Shown here piece after piece: positions 1 through 12,499 of a stretch of 64,000 nucleotides of DNA. The notes beneath the pieces were generated by a model. It did not search any database. It was not told where the DNA came from and was given only the letters and a program-made list of their open reading frames with translations. Position numbers and translations under genes: made by a program. Positions within the stretch are counted from its first letter, which is position 1. Every line of letters starts with the position of its first letter. Location of the stretch: contig JBAMDO010000096.1 in the NCBI GenBank assembly GCA_037074765.1, forward strand, positions 124,001 through 188,000. The letters are read 5' to 3'. Source of the DNA: Mansonella perstans. Its lineage: Eukaryota > Nematoda > Chromadorea > Rhabditida > Onchocercidae.

Positions 1-430
1 AATAAAATACGTTTCAGGAATTTCAGGAATATAACAAGTTTCAGGATTTTCAGGAATAAATTTCAGGAGTTTCAAGAATATAATAAGTTTCAGGATTACA
101 ATAAGTTTCAGGGACTTCAGGTATAAGTTTCAGATTTACGACAAAAATCCTCCAAATGTACTAGGTCTCGGGATTTGCGTATATAATAAATTTCAGGAGT
201 TTCAGGAATATAATAAGTTTAAGGAGTTTTAGCAATATAAAAAGTCAGTCAAATTTGCGAAAAAAATCCTCCAAATGTAATAAGTTTCAGAATTTGCGAA
301 TATAATGCGTTTCAGGAGTTTCAGGAATATAAAAAGTCAGTCAAATTTACGACAAAAATCCTCCAAATGTACTAGGTCTCAGGATTTGTGTATATAATAA
401 ATTTCAGGAGTTTCAGGAATTTTCAGGTTT
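1..430. repeat. Degenerate tandem repeat, TTTCAGGA-rich
   Basis: The stretch is built from variants of TTTCAGGAGTTTCAGGAATA. A longer unit containing AAAAATCCTCCAAATGTA begins near 137, 256 and 350, so units of roughly 95-120 bp are arranged head to tail. The array runs off the left edge of the window, so its full size is unknown. The ORF that crosses its end has no recognisable protein features and is not called as a gene. Confidence 0.75.
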
Positions 431-516
431 CTCATAAAGAAAAAAAGTATTTTTATAAAAGAAAGATAAAAATGAAAACTAAACTTTCATGCTTTAAAAA
501 ATGTTTAATAATAATG

Positions 517-800
517 TGTCAGGGAATAAATTTTCGATTTTTGGAAATGCCTAATTCAGTTTTTCAGAAACGTCTATATATTCAATATCAAGAAATAAAT
601 TTTAGTTTTCCGGAAATATCCAACATATGTAGGAGCAAAAGTACTGTCGATTTCTAATATCTGTAACAGGAAACAAATTTTCCGATTTCTGAAAACGTCT
701 AATTCAATTTCTTCGGTTTACAAATGTCTAATAAATTATGTATTAGGAAATAAATTTTAGTTTTCCGGAAATATCCAATATACATGGGGAGCAAAAAATC
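517..800. repeat. Two-copy direct repeat, about 130 bp
   Basis: Two diverged copies lie at about 517-640 and 663-795. Both carry AAATTTTAGTTTTCCGGAAA, then ATATCCAA, then a GGAGCAAAA end. No coding feature is visible. Confidence 0.65.
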
Positions 801-3067
801 TTCAATGTAAAATGAATTTTGATGCAAAATAATAGATGTGAATAAAATCTATTAAATTGACCTTTCCTGATGCCGGCTGCTTTTAAGAATTCTCACAAAA
901 TTTCGTTGCAAAAATAAAATGAAAAAACAAAAATGATTCAATTGAATAATTCAAATAACAGAATTTTTTTTTCTTTGTTTCTTTTTTTGAAATATTTACA
1001 AATTCATAACACATCTATTCAAGAGATCACAAATAATAATACTGAGTGAATTCATTTCGAAATAAAATTAATTGCTGTGACAATAACGATTTAAATGTTA
1101 CGCAATTATTACTGTTGCTATTTTTGAAATAATAATTTCTTGAAATTTTAAAATTATTTCATAATAGCTTAATATAGCAGTGTTCGTTTGTTAGATTTAT
1201 TACAATTTGGGTAATGGATTTAACTGACCCAATGTGCAAATGACCTGTCACGCTCCAGTTATCTTTACTCTGTTGATTTCCCCACATGTAGATTATCATC
1301 AGATGGCTCTGTCGTCCATTTTCAGGAATTTAACCGATTGCATCTAGCATAAATAATAAATAACAACAACGACAACGTAATACTGTATAATTGTTTTAGG
1401 TAATATTTTTTAAACATTTATTTTCTATTGCAGGAATTCTGAGTAACCATTTCCTATTACAGGAATTCCGGATGGTCATTTTCTATTACAGGAATTCTGA
1501 ATGATCATTTCCTATTACATAAATTATTGTTGAATGAAACAATTTATGCCTACTCAGGAAAAGCTATTCAATCAATTCGGTTATGAACTTGTAACAATTA
1601 AAAATTTGTAAATTCATTGAATAAATTTTTTCAATAAGTTCAAAACTTTAACTTAATTCACAAACTTTAAAACTTTTCAGAATTTTAATGAAATCACGAC
1701 CAATCAATCATCTATCTGTTTTTTTAATATCCATGCAAATAGCCCTAATTATATTTTTCCTTCACATTTAAGCGTATATATTTTGATTGTAATTGCTTTT
1801 GTTCGATGATTATTTCATCTATTTATTAATTGTAATAATTAAAAAAAAAACATAGGAGTAAACCAGTAAACAAAAAAATTTTTTGTCATTTATTATAGCA
1901 GCTTTATCGATACAATACCAAATATTCCAATAGCATGCATATATTTCAGAAGGAAAGTTTTCTAATTTATTTTTTTTTTTTTTTTTTTTTTGCATAAAAA
2001 GCTACATAATTTAGATGATGAATAATGATTGGTTGACATTGTTGACACCAATTTTCTAAAAAAAAATTGAAGTGCTGAATAATCTCTTTAAGGAAAGAAA
2101 ATCACTTCGATAATTCGCTAAAATTTAATTTGATTAATGCAAAAATTTTTATTTTAACATTAAATTAAATTGAATTCGCAGCAGAATCATTTCATTTATT
2201 TATTCCATCCATTCATTAGTAATGCAACATCTGATAGATAATTAATTATGCACGAAAAGAAAGTGTAAGGTCAAAGAATAATAATGACAAAATTAGCAAT
2301 TAGCAATTTCTATGTACAAAATTAATTGAACGAATATGCTGCTATTTTGGAATCCGAAATGAAATTAATTACACAGTAAAATTTGATTCAATTTTTTTGC
2401 ATTAATGAGGAAAAATGCATGCATATATTTCAATACTTTTTTTTTCTGCAATTAAAAATCAGACTTAATCAGAATAATTTTATATTTAGGAATGCTAAAA
2501 CTTGATTGCTCTAATTAACAAAAGATATTTTGTTAATTACAATATTATTACTTTTATTGTTAAACATTTAACTAAACAATTAAATTTATTTCAGAAATGA
2601 AAGAAAAGTTAAAAGTAATTTCCAACTTTAATTAGTTAATTTTATCTTTTTTCTTTTAATTATAGGAAAAAAACACAACTTTAATTACGAATTGAAATTT
2701 TAACATTAAATTAAATTACAAACTCAAAAATGACATATATGAAAATATAAATATTCAACAGAAAACAGGAGAAAGGAAAAATATATTCGAAATACAAAAA
2801 ATTATCGAATTAATTACTACTGAATAAAATTAGTATTTGATAATTAAATTAATCGATAAGCGAGAAACAAATATTTTAATTTTATATAATGTGTTATTAA
2901 AATTAAAAAGAAATATTCAACTAGGGCGGAGAAAAAAAAGATAACAATAAAAAGGGTTTTCATCGAATTTACTTTTGTAATTTATTGATTGGTTTTCAGG
3001 AAATTATGTTGAACGAAGGAGAAAGAAAAAAAGAATAAAGTTTCATATTTTATTCTTTTATAATTTT
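801..3067. other. AT-rich spacer
   Basis: No convincing exon is seen. The stretch holds homopolymer A and T runs and a short tandem repeat at about 1424-1520, where a unit of about 31 bp containing CTATTACAGGAATTC occurs three times plus a partial copy. It lies downstream of the minus-strand secreted-protein gene. Confidence 0.5.
3049..3054 (-). promoter_or_regulatory. Possible polyadenylation signal AATAAA
   Basis: TTTATT on the plus strand reads AATAAA on the minus strand, 14 nt after the proposed stop of the secreted-protein gene. Such hexamers are common in AT-rich DNA and this one is unusually close to the stop, so support is weak. Confidence 0.3.
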
Positions 3068-5698
3068 TTAGAAACGACAATCTACAAATTGCAATATTTT
3101 TCCCAGTGTTGTCCAGGTGTACAATGAACCACCAACATTGGTACATGTTGCCATTAATGATGGTGATGATGTTATTGATGTCCTTTGCTATAATTAATTA
3201 ATTAATTGATATACATATTTGAAACAAAAATATTAATTAAATTATTACTAAAGAGAGAAGTCGCTTTTTTTGCAACAATTTTATTTCAAGATAATTAAAT
3301 GTGTGTGAAAAATTTTTTCTTTGATATTTTAAGAATCAAAAAAAATTTTTAATTGAATTATTTTAAAGTAAGTAAAAGGAAGAAAAATTATTCATTAATT
3401 AATTATTCATTAATTTTCTTGCAAGTTTTATGATCAAGTTTTTATTTTGAGCAAATTTAGCTTTTATTTAATTAAATTATAAATTCATACAAATTTGACA
3501 ATTTGAGTTAATTTTGTTTCAAAGAAAAAAAAATTATGAAAATTAAAATGAATTAAAATTTCAAATTTAAAATTACTTAAATTGAAAGTATAAAGTAAAG
3601 AAAAAGAGAAAAAAATTAATGAATAATCCAAGAAACCAAATTATAATTAACCTGATCATATCCTTCAACTGTTGCTGGTCGTCCACCTTCGGTACATGTT
3701 ACTGTTACTGTTGCTCCTAGACTATGTGTATTACCAAAACCAACATCGCTGTAATCAAATCTGTATTGATCATCTTGATCAACTGCTTTCACCGGATACA
3801 AAATTAAATCTGAGCATCGACCGACTACATATCCTAAAAATGCAAATTAATTAGCCTAAGGGAATGATTACAAAGTTGGAATGTCTTAAGAGGAAACCTG
3901 AAATGTAAAGGTGGAATAGGTAATGATGTTAATGAATGGATCAATAAAATAACTGAGACTAAAAAAGTGATTCAACTTAATCGAAGCATTTATTCGAATT
4001 TGAAAAGTGCACACACTAACCATTTCAAAAATGATTAAAATTAAATCTCGAAAAAATTGACTATTACGCAAGTAATAATTAAATAACCAATCAAAATGAT
4101 AGTTATTTTGATTTTATCTATAAATCTATTACTTGTATAAATCTACAAGATAAAATTAATAAAATGATCGAATACTTATGTGGGAAAATTAATTTGAAAT
4201 GTCATAAGTGTAATTAATTAATTTTTGTTTTCTCATTCATAACTATAGTTAATTAATTTTGCTTTCCCAATTAGCATAACAAACAATTCATATGCAATTA
4301 CTATAGTGTTACAGTAGTGCTTTTTTGATCAGTTGAATTAAATTAGTTTAATTTCCAAATTCAAATAATTCCGACTTTAATTTTCATATTCAAATAATTT
4401 CGACTTTATTTTTTATATTCGACTTTAATTTTCAAATTCAGATAATTTCGGCTTTAATGCTCCCAATGAAAATCATTACTTATAAATACATTTTTCGAAA
4501 TATGTTTATTTTCATTCTTTCTAATACAAACAATTTCTTTCACCAGTTTTTTTTTTTGATTCACAATAATAACTTGAATATGGTTTGATTGATTTTTTCA
4601 TAACAATCACTTATAGTTTTTCCTTCCAATTACTACTTTCTTACTCTCTCTGCAATTACTACTTTCTTTTTTCTCTCTGAATCGTTCCTAATGTTACCAG
4701 TATATGTTTTCTTCCTCAGCTGTAAAATTCAAAATTAAAAAAAAAAAAAAACCATAAACTAAGTAGCAATTAGCAAAGCATTTCAAAAAACAACAGTAAA
4801 CGAACTTTTTTTTCCCAAGAAAGAATTGAAATTTTTGAGAGTAAAAGAAAGCAAATGTCATTTTCAACTGTTGATACCCCTTGTATAGTTTGTTGCATGT
4901 ATTATTGAAAAACTTTTAGATTGATAAAATTTAATGGAAAAATTTTGAAAATTTTCAAAACTAACATTTCATCTAAAATGTGCAAATTTCAAAAAAAAGT
5001 AAACAATGTAATTTTGTGTGGATTTTTGGAAGCAGAAAACAAAGTTGTAGCACTTGTAATTAAAAAAATTTTTAGATTAAAATTTTTCTGTTAATTAATA
5101 TTAATTAGGAAATTTATTTCAAAGGAAAAATTTATATTAATTCGTAAAATTCAGTATTCAAATGCATACAATCAATGCTGAATGAATAATTAACATAAAA
5201 CTTTTTTTTTCTGATGTCACTGAATTTGGCAAAAAACCAGGTTAATTTAACTCCTGCTGTTGACTATAATGAAGGTATTGTTTTTGCTGATTTAAGTATA
5301 AAATTTTAATTGAATGAAACCTAAAATATCAGATTTTCAAATCATTGAAATAAAAAATGTTTGTTAAAACTTTGATTGCATAAGATGGACACAAATTTAA
5401 AATGATTATAAATATTCGACATATGAATTATTATTGCTTGTAATGTTTTAGAAAAATAGTAATCATACATTTTATTATGAACACTTGACTTTAAAAAAAA
5501 AAAATATTTAACTAAAAAAAAAAAAAAAAAAAAAAACTTTAAAAATATTTAACTAAAAAAATGTTAAATTTAAAACAAACCGGAACCGGAATCTTGATTT
5601 GAGACAAATCCTGGTGGTGCACATCCATCAATAATTACCGGTGTGATTATTAGTGTGATTATGAGAATAATAATTGACTGCTGCTGTGATATTGTCAT
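3068..5698 (-). CDS. Small secreted five-cysteine protein, three exons
   Basis: Proposed exons on the minus strand are 5698-5581, 3833-3652 and 3187-3068. They join in phase (1, then 0) with GT donors and TTTAG/TATAG acceptors and give 139 residues. The start ATG is at 5698. Residues 1-25 include a strongly hydrophobic Ile/Leu core typical of a signal peptide, so the product is probably secreted. The mature part has five cysteines, at about residues 26, 46, 86, 115 and 137, spread over all three exons. Motifs VTVTCTEGG and ATCTNVGG resemble the strand-and-cysteine pattern of small extracellular modules (sushi-like or nematode C6-like), but I cannot assign a family. The long first intron (about 1.7 kb) could hide another exon. 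An odd cysteine count would leave one free or allow dimerisation. The last exon is the least certain, since it is short and ends quickly at a TAA. Confidence 0.62.
4370..4460. repeat. Short imperfect repeat in intron 1
   Basis: CGACTTTAATTTTCA-type units separated by ATTCAAATAATTT recur about four times in the first intron of the secreted-protein gene. Confidence 0.5.
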
Positions 5699-6289
5699 CA
5701 ATAATAATTTGTCGTTTAAATTGTTTAGGCCACAAGTTTTTAAGGAAACTTTTTTGATCGTTTGTTATTGAACTTTTATCAAACCTTTATTGATGTAAAT
5801 AAAAATAGATTTAAAAATTAAACGAGACAACCGAAAAATAGGATGACAAAATGACAGAGGATAATAATAGCAAAACTAAGTGGACAGTTAGTTCGTTTTA
5901 GAATAGTAAATCTGTGTGACAATAAAAAGGATTTTTGATTGTCCGAGCAGCAGTAATAGTAGCATCTAGCATTTCATCCTGATTTTTGGGCCTATTTACT
6001 AAAAATTTTGCTCCACTAAATGAATTGGTCCATTGTTAGGCAAATGAATTGAATATAGGAGGAGGATAAGTGAGCGGATATGTGATCAGAGATATAGAGA
6101 AAGAGAAGGAGAGATATGGGAAAAGTGAGGAAAAGCAAAAAGAAGGATGAAAAATGATTATTATTCAGGCCGATAGATATATATTGGAAGCGGTTTATCG
6201 GGATAGGTAATACCTGTTCAGGTATAGTAATCTATGTAGGGAGGAATATCCATAACAATTGCCTACCCATCAATAATTGTTCATTGAGA

Positions 6290-6693
6290 AAAATGATCTA
6301 ATCCATTCTAACTCAATCCCAGTCCTCCTCCTCTTCCTTTTCCTGCTCTTTCTCCTCCTCTTTCTCTTCCTCCTCTTCTTATTTATTCCTCCAATTCCTC
6401 CTCTTCCCCTTCCAATTCCTTCTCCAATTCCTTCATTTCCTCCTCCACTTCCTCCTCTAATTCCTCTAATTCCTCCACTTCCTCCTCCAATTCCTCCCCT
6501 TCCCCTTCCAATTCCTCCTCCAATTCCTCCACTTCCTCCTCTTCCTCCTTCATCTTCTCTTCTATTCTCCCTCCAATAAGGCAATAAAATTTTTTCTGAA
6601 AGTAATTAATTTTTTCCTTTTTTTTTAGATATCTTGTATTAAAAAAAAATAACAATCATAGCCAATTATATAAAAAAATGTTGAACACTGCAG
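6290..6693. repeat. Dispersed repeat, copy A: CT-rich tract plus AT-rich tail
   Basis: A (TTCCTC)n-type pyrimidine tract (about 6320-6560) is followed by an AT-rich tail that ends in ATGTTGAACACTGCAG at 6693. The tail shares CTGAAAGTAATTAATTTTT, a run of A after TTGTAT, and the same end with a second copy at 11085-11367. The long ORFs here on both strands are low-complexity by-products of the pyrimidine tract. Confidence 0.7.
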
Positions 6694-8020
6694 TTCGTTC
6701 ATTTATTTAATCTAATCATTTTTTTACAGAAAACATTTTTTTTTCCAATTTAAAAAAAAAAAAAAAAAAACCATAATAATCTAAAAAATTTTCAAATCAA
6801 AAAAAAGAAAATTTAAACCGAATCAAAAAAAATTAAAATCAAATCGAAAAAAAATTAAATCAAGTCAGAAAGAAAAAATTTAACTTTAAGAAATCAAAAA
6901 ACAAAAATTCAAATCAATATTTCATTCAAATATCAAAAAAAAATTAGACAGTTGAAAATTCCATCACTGAAAATATTTATCTCTTTTTTTCTCCCTTACC
7001 TTACATAAAAGTGCAATTGAAAAAAGTGAAGCACATTATTTCAAAAAATTTGGTTATTTCTATTTCTGGATAACTTTTTTCTTTTAAATCATTTCACCAA
7101 ATATTGCAATCATTTCAAATAATAGCATGTACTCAAAAATTGTTAATGATTGTTAGTTGCATGAATTATAATGCTGTCAAAATTTCAAATTTCCACTTTT
7201 TTTAGGGCAAAAAAAAGACAGAAAAAAATGGATGGCCTAAATACAAATTAAGTTCTTTTTTTTTCCAGAAAATTCCATAATGATGATTTCTTTTTTTTTT
7301 ATATATTCTTAATACTGACCTATTTGATGATAATGGTAATAATCATTTATTCCAGAAGACTTTTTTCTTCCATTTATTATTATTAGATTGATGAAAATAA
7401 CAGTTGACAGTTGAAATTGTCACTTTTCAATCCAATATTTCAAACTACATTTCCTAGCATACACTGTATTGACTGAAATAATTAATTGGACAAACAAAAT
7501 AGAAAAAAGTCGCATATCGAAAAACAATCTTGTAATTATGTTGTAAAGAATAATTAATGCCTTAAATTCATCATATTGATTAAATTGGTTTTGTAAATAA
7601 ATTAACCAAAAAAAAATGTTAGCAATATTTGATTGAGAAATCGATGGTTTACTGCTGTTTTTTATTTTGCAAATTTATTAATTTTTATAAAACTTTCAAT
7701 TTTTATGGGATAACAAAACAAAATATGACACAAAAATATCAATTAATTAGGAAATAGTTTAGGAAGCATTTAATTATTCAAGTTGTTTTTCAAACAAAGC
7801 ATTTGTAATTTTTTTAACTTTCACTTCCTAACAAACTCGCCAGGTTTTTTTCGTCAAAAATAAATTTTTCAAAAGAAAAAGCCTTAAAAAATTGACAATA
7901 AGAATTGTTAAAAAAGAAAAATTCAAAAAAAATTTATCAAATTACTTGAATCACTTTAATATGGTGTGAAATTGCAAAATTTTTTCTTTGCCTGAAAATC
8001 ATTTTACCTGAAAATTTTAC
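6694..8020. other. AT-rich spacer
   Basis: Homopolymer-rich sequence with no supported exon, RNA gene or organised repeat. Confidence 0.5.
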
Positions 8021-8021
8021 A

Positions 8022-8215
8022 ATGCAAATAGTAGCAGTAGCAGTAACAGTGGCAGTAGCAGTAGTGATAGCAGTTGTAGTAGCGGTGATAGTAATAGTAA
8101 TAGTAATTGTAACAGTAGCAGTAGCAGTAGCAGTGGTAGTGGTAGTAGTAGTAGTGGTAGTAATGGTAGTAATAGTAATATTTGCAGTAGTAGCAGTGAT
8201 AGTACTAGCTAATAA
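8022..8215. repeat. GTA/GCA-rich trinucleotide repeat
   Basis: An imperfect (AGTAGC/AGTAAC/AGTGGT)n microsatellite of about 190 bp. The 74-residue Val/Ala-rich reading frame across it is an artefact of the repeat, with no conserved protein features. Confidence 0.85.
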
Positions 8216-9479
8216 TTTTCCATCCTTGTTTTTTCAACAAAGATGAAAATTTGCCAATTTCGGCAGTCAAAAAAAAATTGGCCAATATTTGCTAAAATTC
8301 ATTTAATTGGCCAGTTTATCGATATTGAAAGAATTGATTGATTCTCTTTCTGTCATTGGTCATCTTTTAATCCCTATGTTTTTTTTTTTTTATTTACTAA
8401 TTATTTTTTTGTTGGCAATTTTTAAAGAAACAATTAAAAATTTCAATTACTGCGTTACTTTCACATTGTATAATAGTAATTTTTTCTAGAATTTAAAAAT
8501 TTAAAAAGAGAATGAAAAATGAAAGAATGGAAATTTTAATGAAAAAAAAAGAATTAATTTTCAAACCATTTATCAGTTAATTATAATACCACTAGGAAAT
8601 ATTTAATCGATGAGAAAAAAAGCAAAAGTGAGAAGAAAAAGTGTAAATGAAGAGAGAGAGGGAGAGAGAGAGAAAAGAATGAAAATGAAAAAACAATGAA
8701 ATTTTTGGAAAGAAATGGAAGAGGAAGAAGAATGAAAGGAATTTCAAAATATTTTATTTGTAAAGAAAATTTTGCCAAAAGTTTGTCCATTTTTTTCTTT
8801 TCATTCTTGCTAAATTTTCTAATAAATTTTATGATAAAATAACTGTATTATTTAGTTTGGAGCAACAACATTATACAAAGGCACTTCCATTTGTGTTCTC
8901 ATCGTTTTGTGTGGAAAATTAAATAACAATGAAATTTCTTCCTTTCTTTTTTTCTCTCTTTTAAATGGCTTATTGGAAAATAACATTAATAAAATAGTAT
9001 AAAATAACATTTACTGAATGAATAGTTCAATAAATGAAAATAGAAAAGGACATAAAAATATTGAGGAAAATACAAATTTCCTTCTAATTCGCTTTATTTT
9101 AATTATTTGATCGATGATCAGAAATATTGTATAGACCAATGATGATTGATGTATAAATATTGTATGGATCGTGTAACGTAGCATTTGCAAAATATAATAT
9201 CATATAAGACTTGAAATTTTTTATAACATTTGCAACAAAATTCGGTTATTCTTATTACTAGAATCAATAAATTATAGGAATATTTGAAACGTTCTCGTGA
9301 ATTTTACATCACTCATAATTAACCTGACAATTTATTTACTGAATTAAAATTTTCATATGCGTAAAATTAATTTTTTCTACAGGCTTTATTTTTTAATGCT
9401 AATTATAAGCAAAACTTAAATTAATCAACCAACAACATGTTAATTCTTTATTCTCGGAAATCGGTTAGCACAATTTTTT
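8216..9479. other. AT-rich spacer with a short GA tract
   Basis: Nothing recognisable apart from a GA-rich microsatellite at about 8650-8675. Confidence 0.45.
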
Positions 9480-10530
9480 CATCAGAATTTGATAGCTATG
9501 ACTGATAAAATTTATTGATTGACAAAATGAATTTGGTAAAAATTGACTGATAAAATTTGATTGATAAAATCTGATTGGAAAAATTTTTATTTATTTGATA
9601 AATAAAATTATTTGGTATATTTATATGATAAATAAAATTTGATTGATAAAATTTGATTGATTAATAAAATTGATTGACAAAATTTAATTGATGGTATTAG
9701 ACTGATAGATACAATTTGATTAATATTATTCGACAAATAAAATCTGATTGATAAAATTTGATTGACAAAATTTGATTAATGAAGTCTGATTCATATTATT
9801 TGACAAATAAAATCTGATAGGCAAAATTTATTTGAATTATTTGATAAACGAAATTTGATTGATGAAATTTAATTGATATTGTTTGATAAACAAAATTTGG
9901 TTGATATTATTTGATAAATTAAATCTGCTTGACAGAATTTGATTGAAGAAATTTGATTGATATTATTTGACAAACAAAATTTGATTGATAAAATTCGATT
10001 GACAAAATTTGATTAATATTATTTGATAAATAATATATGGTTGGTGAAATCTGATTAATTGACAAAATTGACTGACAAAATTTTATTGATATTATTTGAT
10101 AAATAAAATCTGGTTGACAAAATTTGATTGATATTATTTATTAAAAAAGATCTGATTGATAAAACTTGATTGATATTATTTGATAAATAGAATCGGTTGA
10201 CAAAATTTGATTGATTTTATTTGGTAAATTAAATCTGATTGACAAAATCTTATTGGTAATTTCTGATTGATATTATCTCATAAATAAAAACTGATTGACA
10301 AAATTTGATTGATATTATTTGATAAATAGAATCTGGTTAACAAAATTTGATTGATATTATTTGGTAAATTAAATCTGATTGACAAAATCTTATTGGTAAT
10401 GTCTGATTGATATTGTTTCATAAATAAAAATTGATTGAAAAAATTCGACTGATATTATTTGATTAATAGAATTTGTTTGATAAGATTTGATTGAGAAAAT
10501 CTGGTTGACAAAGTTTGGTTGATAAGTTCT
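9480..10530. repeat. Minisatellite of TTTGATTGATATTATTTGAT type, about 1 kb
   Basis: Degenerate units of roughly 40-60 bp alternate TTGATTGATATTATTTGATA, AATAAAATCTGATTGACA and short spacers. More than fifteen units can be counted. Copies differ by many substitutions and small indels, so the array is old or evolves quickly. No coding potential. Confidence 0.85.
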
Positions 10531-11084
10531 ATTTCCTAAAATATTTATGTATACTTGACATTTATTTGTTACATACGAGAAGATAAAATGCATGAAAAAT
10601 TTTTTAACTACTGAAAAGACTTTTAATAGAAACTTTTAGCACTTCACGATTAAGAAAAAAAAATTAATTAATAAAAATATTTATTAATTGTTTCAGCAAT
10701 GATATCAAAGAGATTTTTTTTTGTTATCTTTGTGGGAAAAAGAAAATTCAATTAACGAATTAATCAAGGAAAAATAATTTTTTATTAATAATAGCTGAAA
10801 GTTAAGCATTCGTGATTGAATAATTATTTGTTCATCTCTCTTGGTTTCTGCTGCGCTTTAATGACTGATTGCTTATAATTTTATTTTTTAAATTTATAAC
10901 AATTTTTAAATTAATTAAGCTAAAAAAATAAACTAGATTTCCAACAACTAGTATTTGATAATTTTAATGACAAATTTTTTCGTCTTTCGAATGAATTATT
11001 TCTTTCTTATCTTGATTTCTTATCTTTGTCATTCTTATTATAGTTATTTCTTATAGTTTATCATTGATTAGCAACTTTTAGTCT

Positions 11085-11367
11085 CCTTCTGCTCTTCCTC
11101 CTCTTCTTCTTTCTCTTCTTGCTCTTCTTCCTTCAATTCCTCCTCTTCCGCTTTCTGCTCTTCCTCCTTCTCTTCCTCCTCTTCCATCTTCATCTCCTCT
11201 TCCATGCTTCCTCGTATAAAGCAATAATAACTTGTCTCTGAAAGTAATTAATTTTTCGTTTAATTGGTTAATTTTTTCTTTTTTTTAAAAAAATATGAAC
11301 TTAATATTTTGTATCAAAAAAAAATAATATTCATAGCCATTTATACAACAAAATGTTGAACACTGCA
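11085..11367. repeat. Dispersed repeat, copy B: CT-rich tract plus AT-rich tail
   Basis: A pyrimidine tract rich in CTCTTCCTC (about 11085-11215) is followed by a tail with CTGAAAGTAATTAATTTTT and the end ATGTTGAACACTGCAG, as in copy A at 6290-6693. The tail ends exactly where the duplicated GOLGA7 segment begins, at 11368. Confidence 0.7.
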
Positions 11368-12064
11368 GATTTCTGACCTACTTATCGTTTCTTGCTGTTA
11401 ACATCTATCATGTGCTGTCATTTGATTTTTGTCATTGGTTTCAGATGTTTGCAAGATAAAGATAACATGAATGTTAAATTAAAACATATGATTGCAATGC
11501 TGCACACATACCTTAAGTTGAAATGCTGAATCAGTGCTGTTGAAAAGTTGAAATTAAGCAGGAATCTCGAATACTGTATCCAAATGAAATCTGTAATCCG
11601 TTGTTCTGATGAAGAAAAGTGCAAGTTTTTTTTTTTTTTTTTTTTTTTTTTAGGTTAATGAACAAGCCTGGGCATATACAATTACGACGCTAAATTCGTA
11701 CTACAATAAAGCTGAAAAGTTTGCTGCGCAACGGTATTGGAAACATTGACCGGATGTCTTTCATGTTACATTTCCAGGCTTTTTCTAAAGGTTTTATTTT
11801 TTGAATTCTAAATTTTCAATTTGAATCAAAGAAATTGATGAAAATAGCACTTTTTTTTCCATACTTAATCAGTTATGAATATTTTTTACAATGACCTTTA
11901 AAATTCAAATTCTATTCGGACTTTTTTTTTAAAAATGTTGTGTTCACGGTGATGGTTTCCTTTGTTCTAATAAATATTTACATGCAGACGCAATACGAGA
12001 AGTCATTAATAGAAATCAGTCAATTTTTGGCGGAACAAAATGCGAATGTTTATCTTCCATCAGG
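11368..12064 (+). pseudogene. Truncated, frameshifted copy of the GOLGA7-like gene
   Basis: This segment is nearly identical to 14502-15196 of the intact gene. It carries part of intron 1, exon 2 (11654-11790), intron 2 and most of exon 3 (11988-12064). Exon 1 and exon 4 are absent. In exon 2 a run of five A in the intact gene is four A here (near 11714-11718), which shifts the frame and reaches a TGA after about 15 codons. Exon 3 is cut after the codons for LPSG and runs into unrelated sequence. The other differences are a few 1-2 nt changes, mostly in homopolymers, so the copy is recent or is an assembly artefact. It should not make a functional GOLGA7 protein. Confidence 0.85.
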
Positions 12065-12309
12065 ATTATTATCAATATCTTTTAGAACTGTCACTAGCAG
12101 TTTCAGGATTAAAGCTTATTAATATCATAAATTTGAGAAAAAATTTCGCCTGAAATTATGCTCGCTTACATATTCCGGAAATAAAAAAATAAACCTTGCA
12201 AATACCAAAATATCCTTTTTTTTTTAACTTTTTTTCTCTGTCTCTCTTTTGATAATCAGTACTATTTTGTAAAACTTTGAGAATTATGAGGCAACTTTTT
12301 AATTGCTCA

Positions 12310-12475
12310 TTCAGAAAATTCATTTCCCATCACCAGCTTTATCATGATTATCAAATCACTTTTCCATCACTTAATGCAAGATATTTTCCGATGATACCTC
12401 ATCAGCATTATCATGGTAATCAAATCAGTTCTCCACCATTTAGTGCAAGATATTTTCCGATGATATATTTTTCGG
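12310..12475. repeat. Two-copy tandem repeat, about 66 bp
   Basis: Two units both end in GCAAGATATTTTCCGATGAT and share TTATCATG and ATCAAATCA earlier in the unit. A short ORF spans both, but with no start context or homology it is probably not a gene. Confidence 0.65.
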
Positions 12476-12499
12476 TCAGTTCGGAAATAAGATGAAATA

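Noticed and set aside
6270..6655. Long overlapping ORFs on both strands (Gly/Glu-rich and Pro/Leu-rich)
   Set aside because: They lie in a (TTCCTC)n pyrimidine tract. Open frames in several frames at once are expected from the repeat and show no domain.
8022..8246. Val/Ala-rich 74-residue ORF resembling a membrane protein
   Set aside because: Pure product of a trinucleotide repeat; hydrophobicity comes from GTA/GCA codons.
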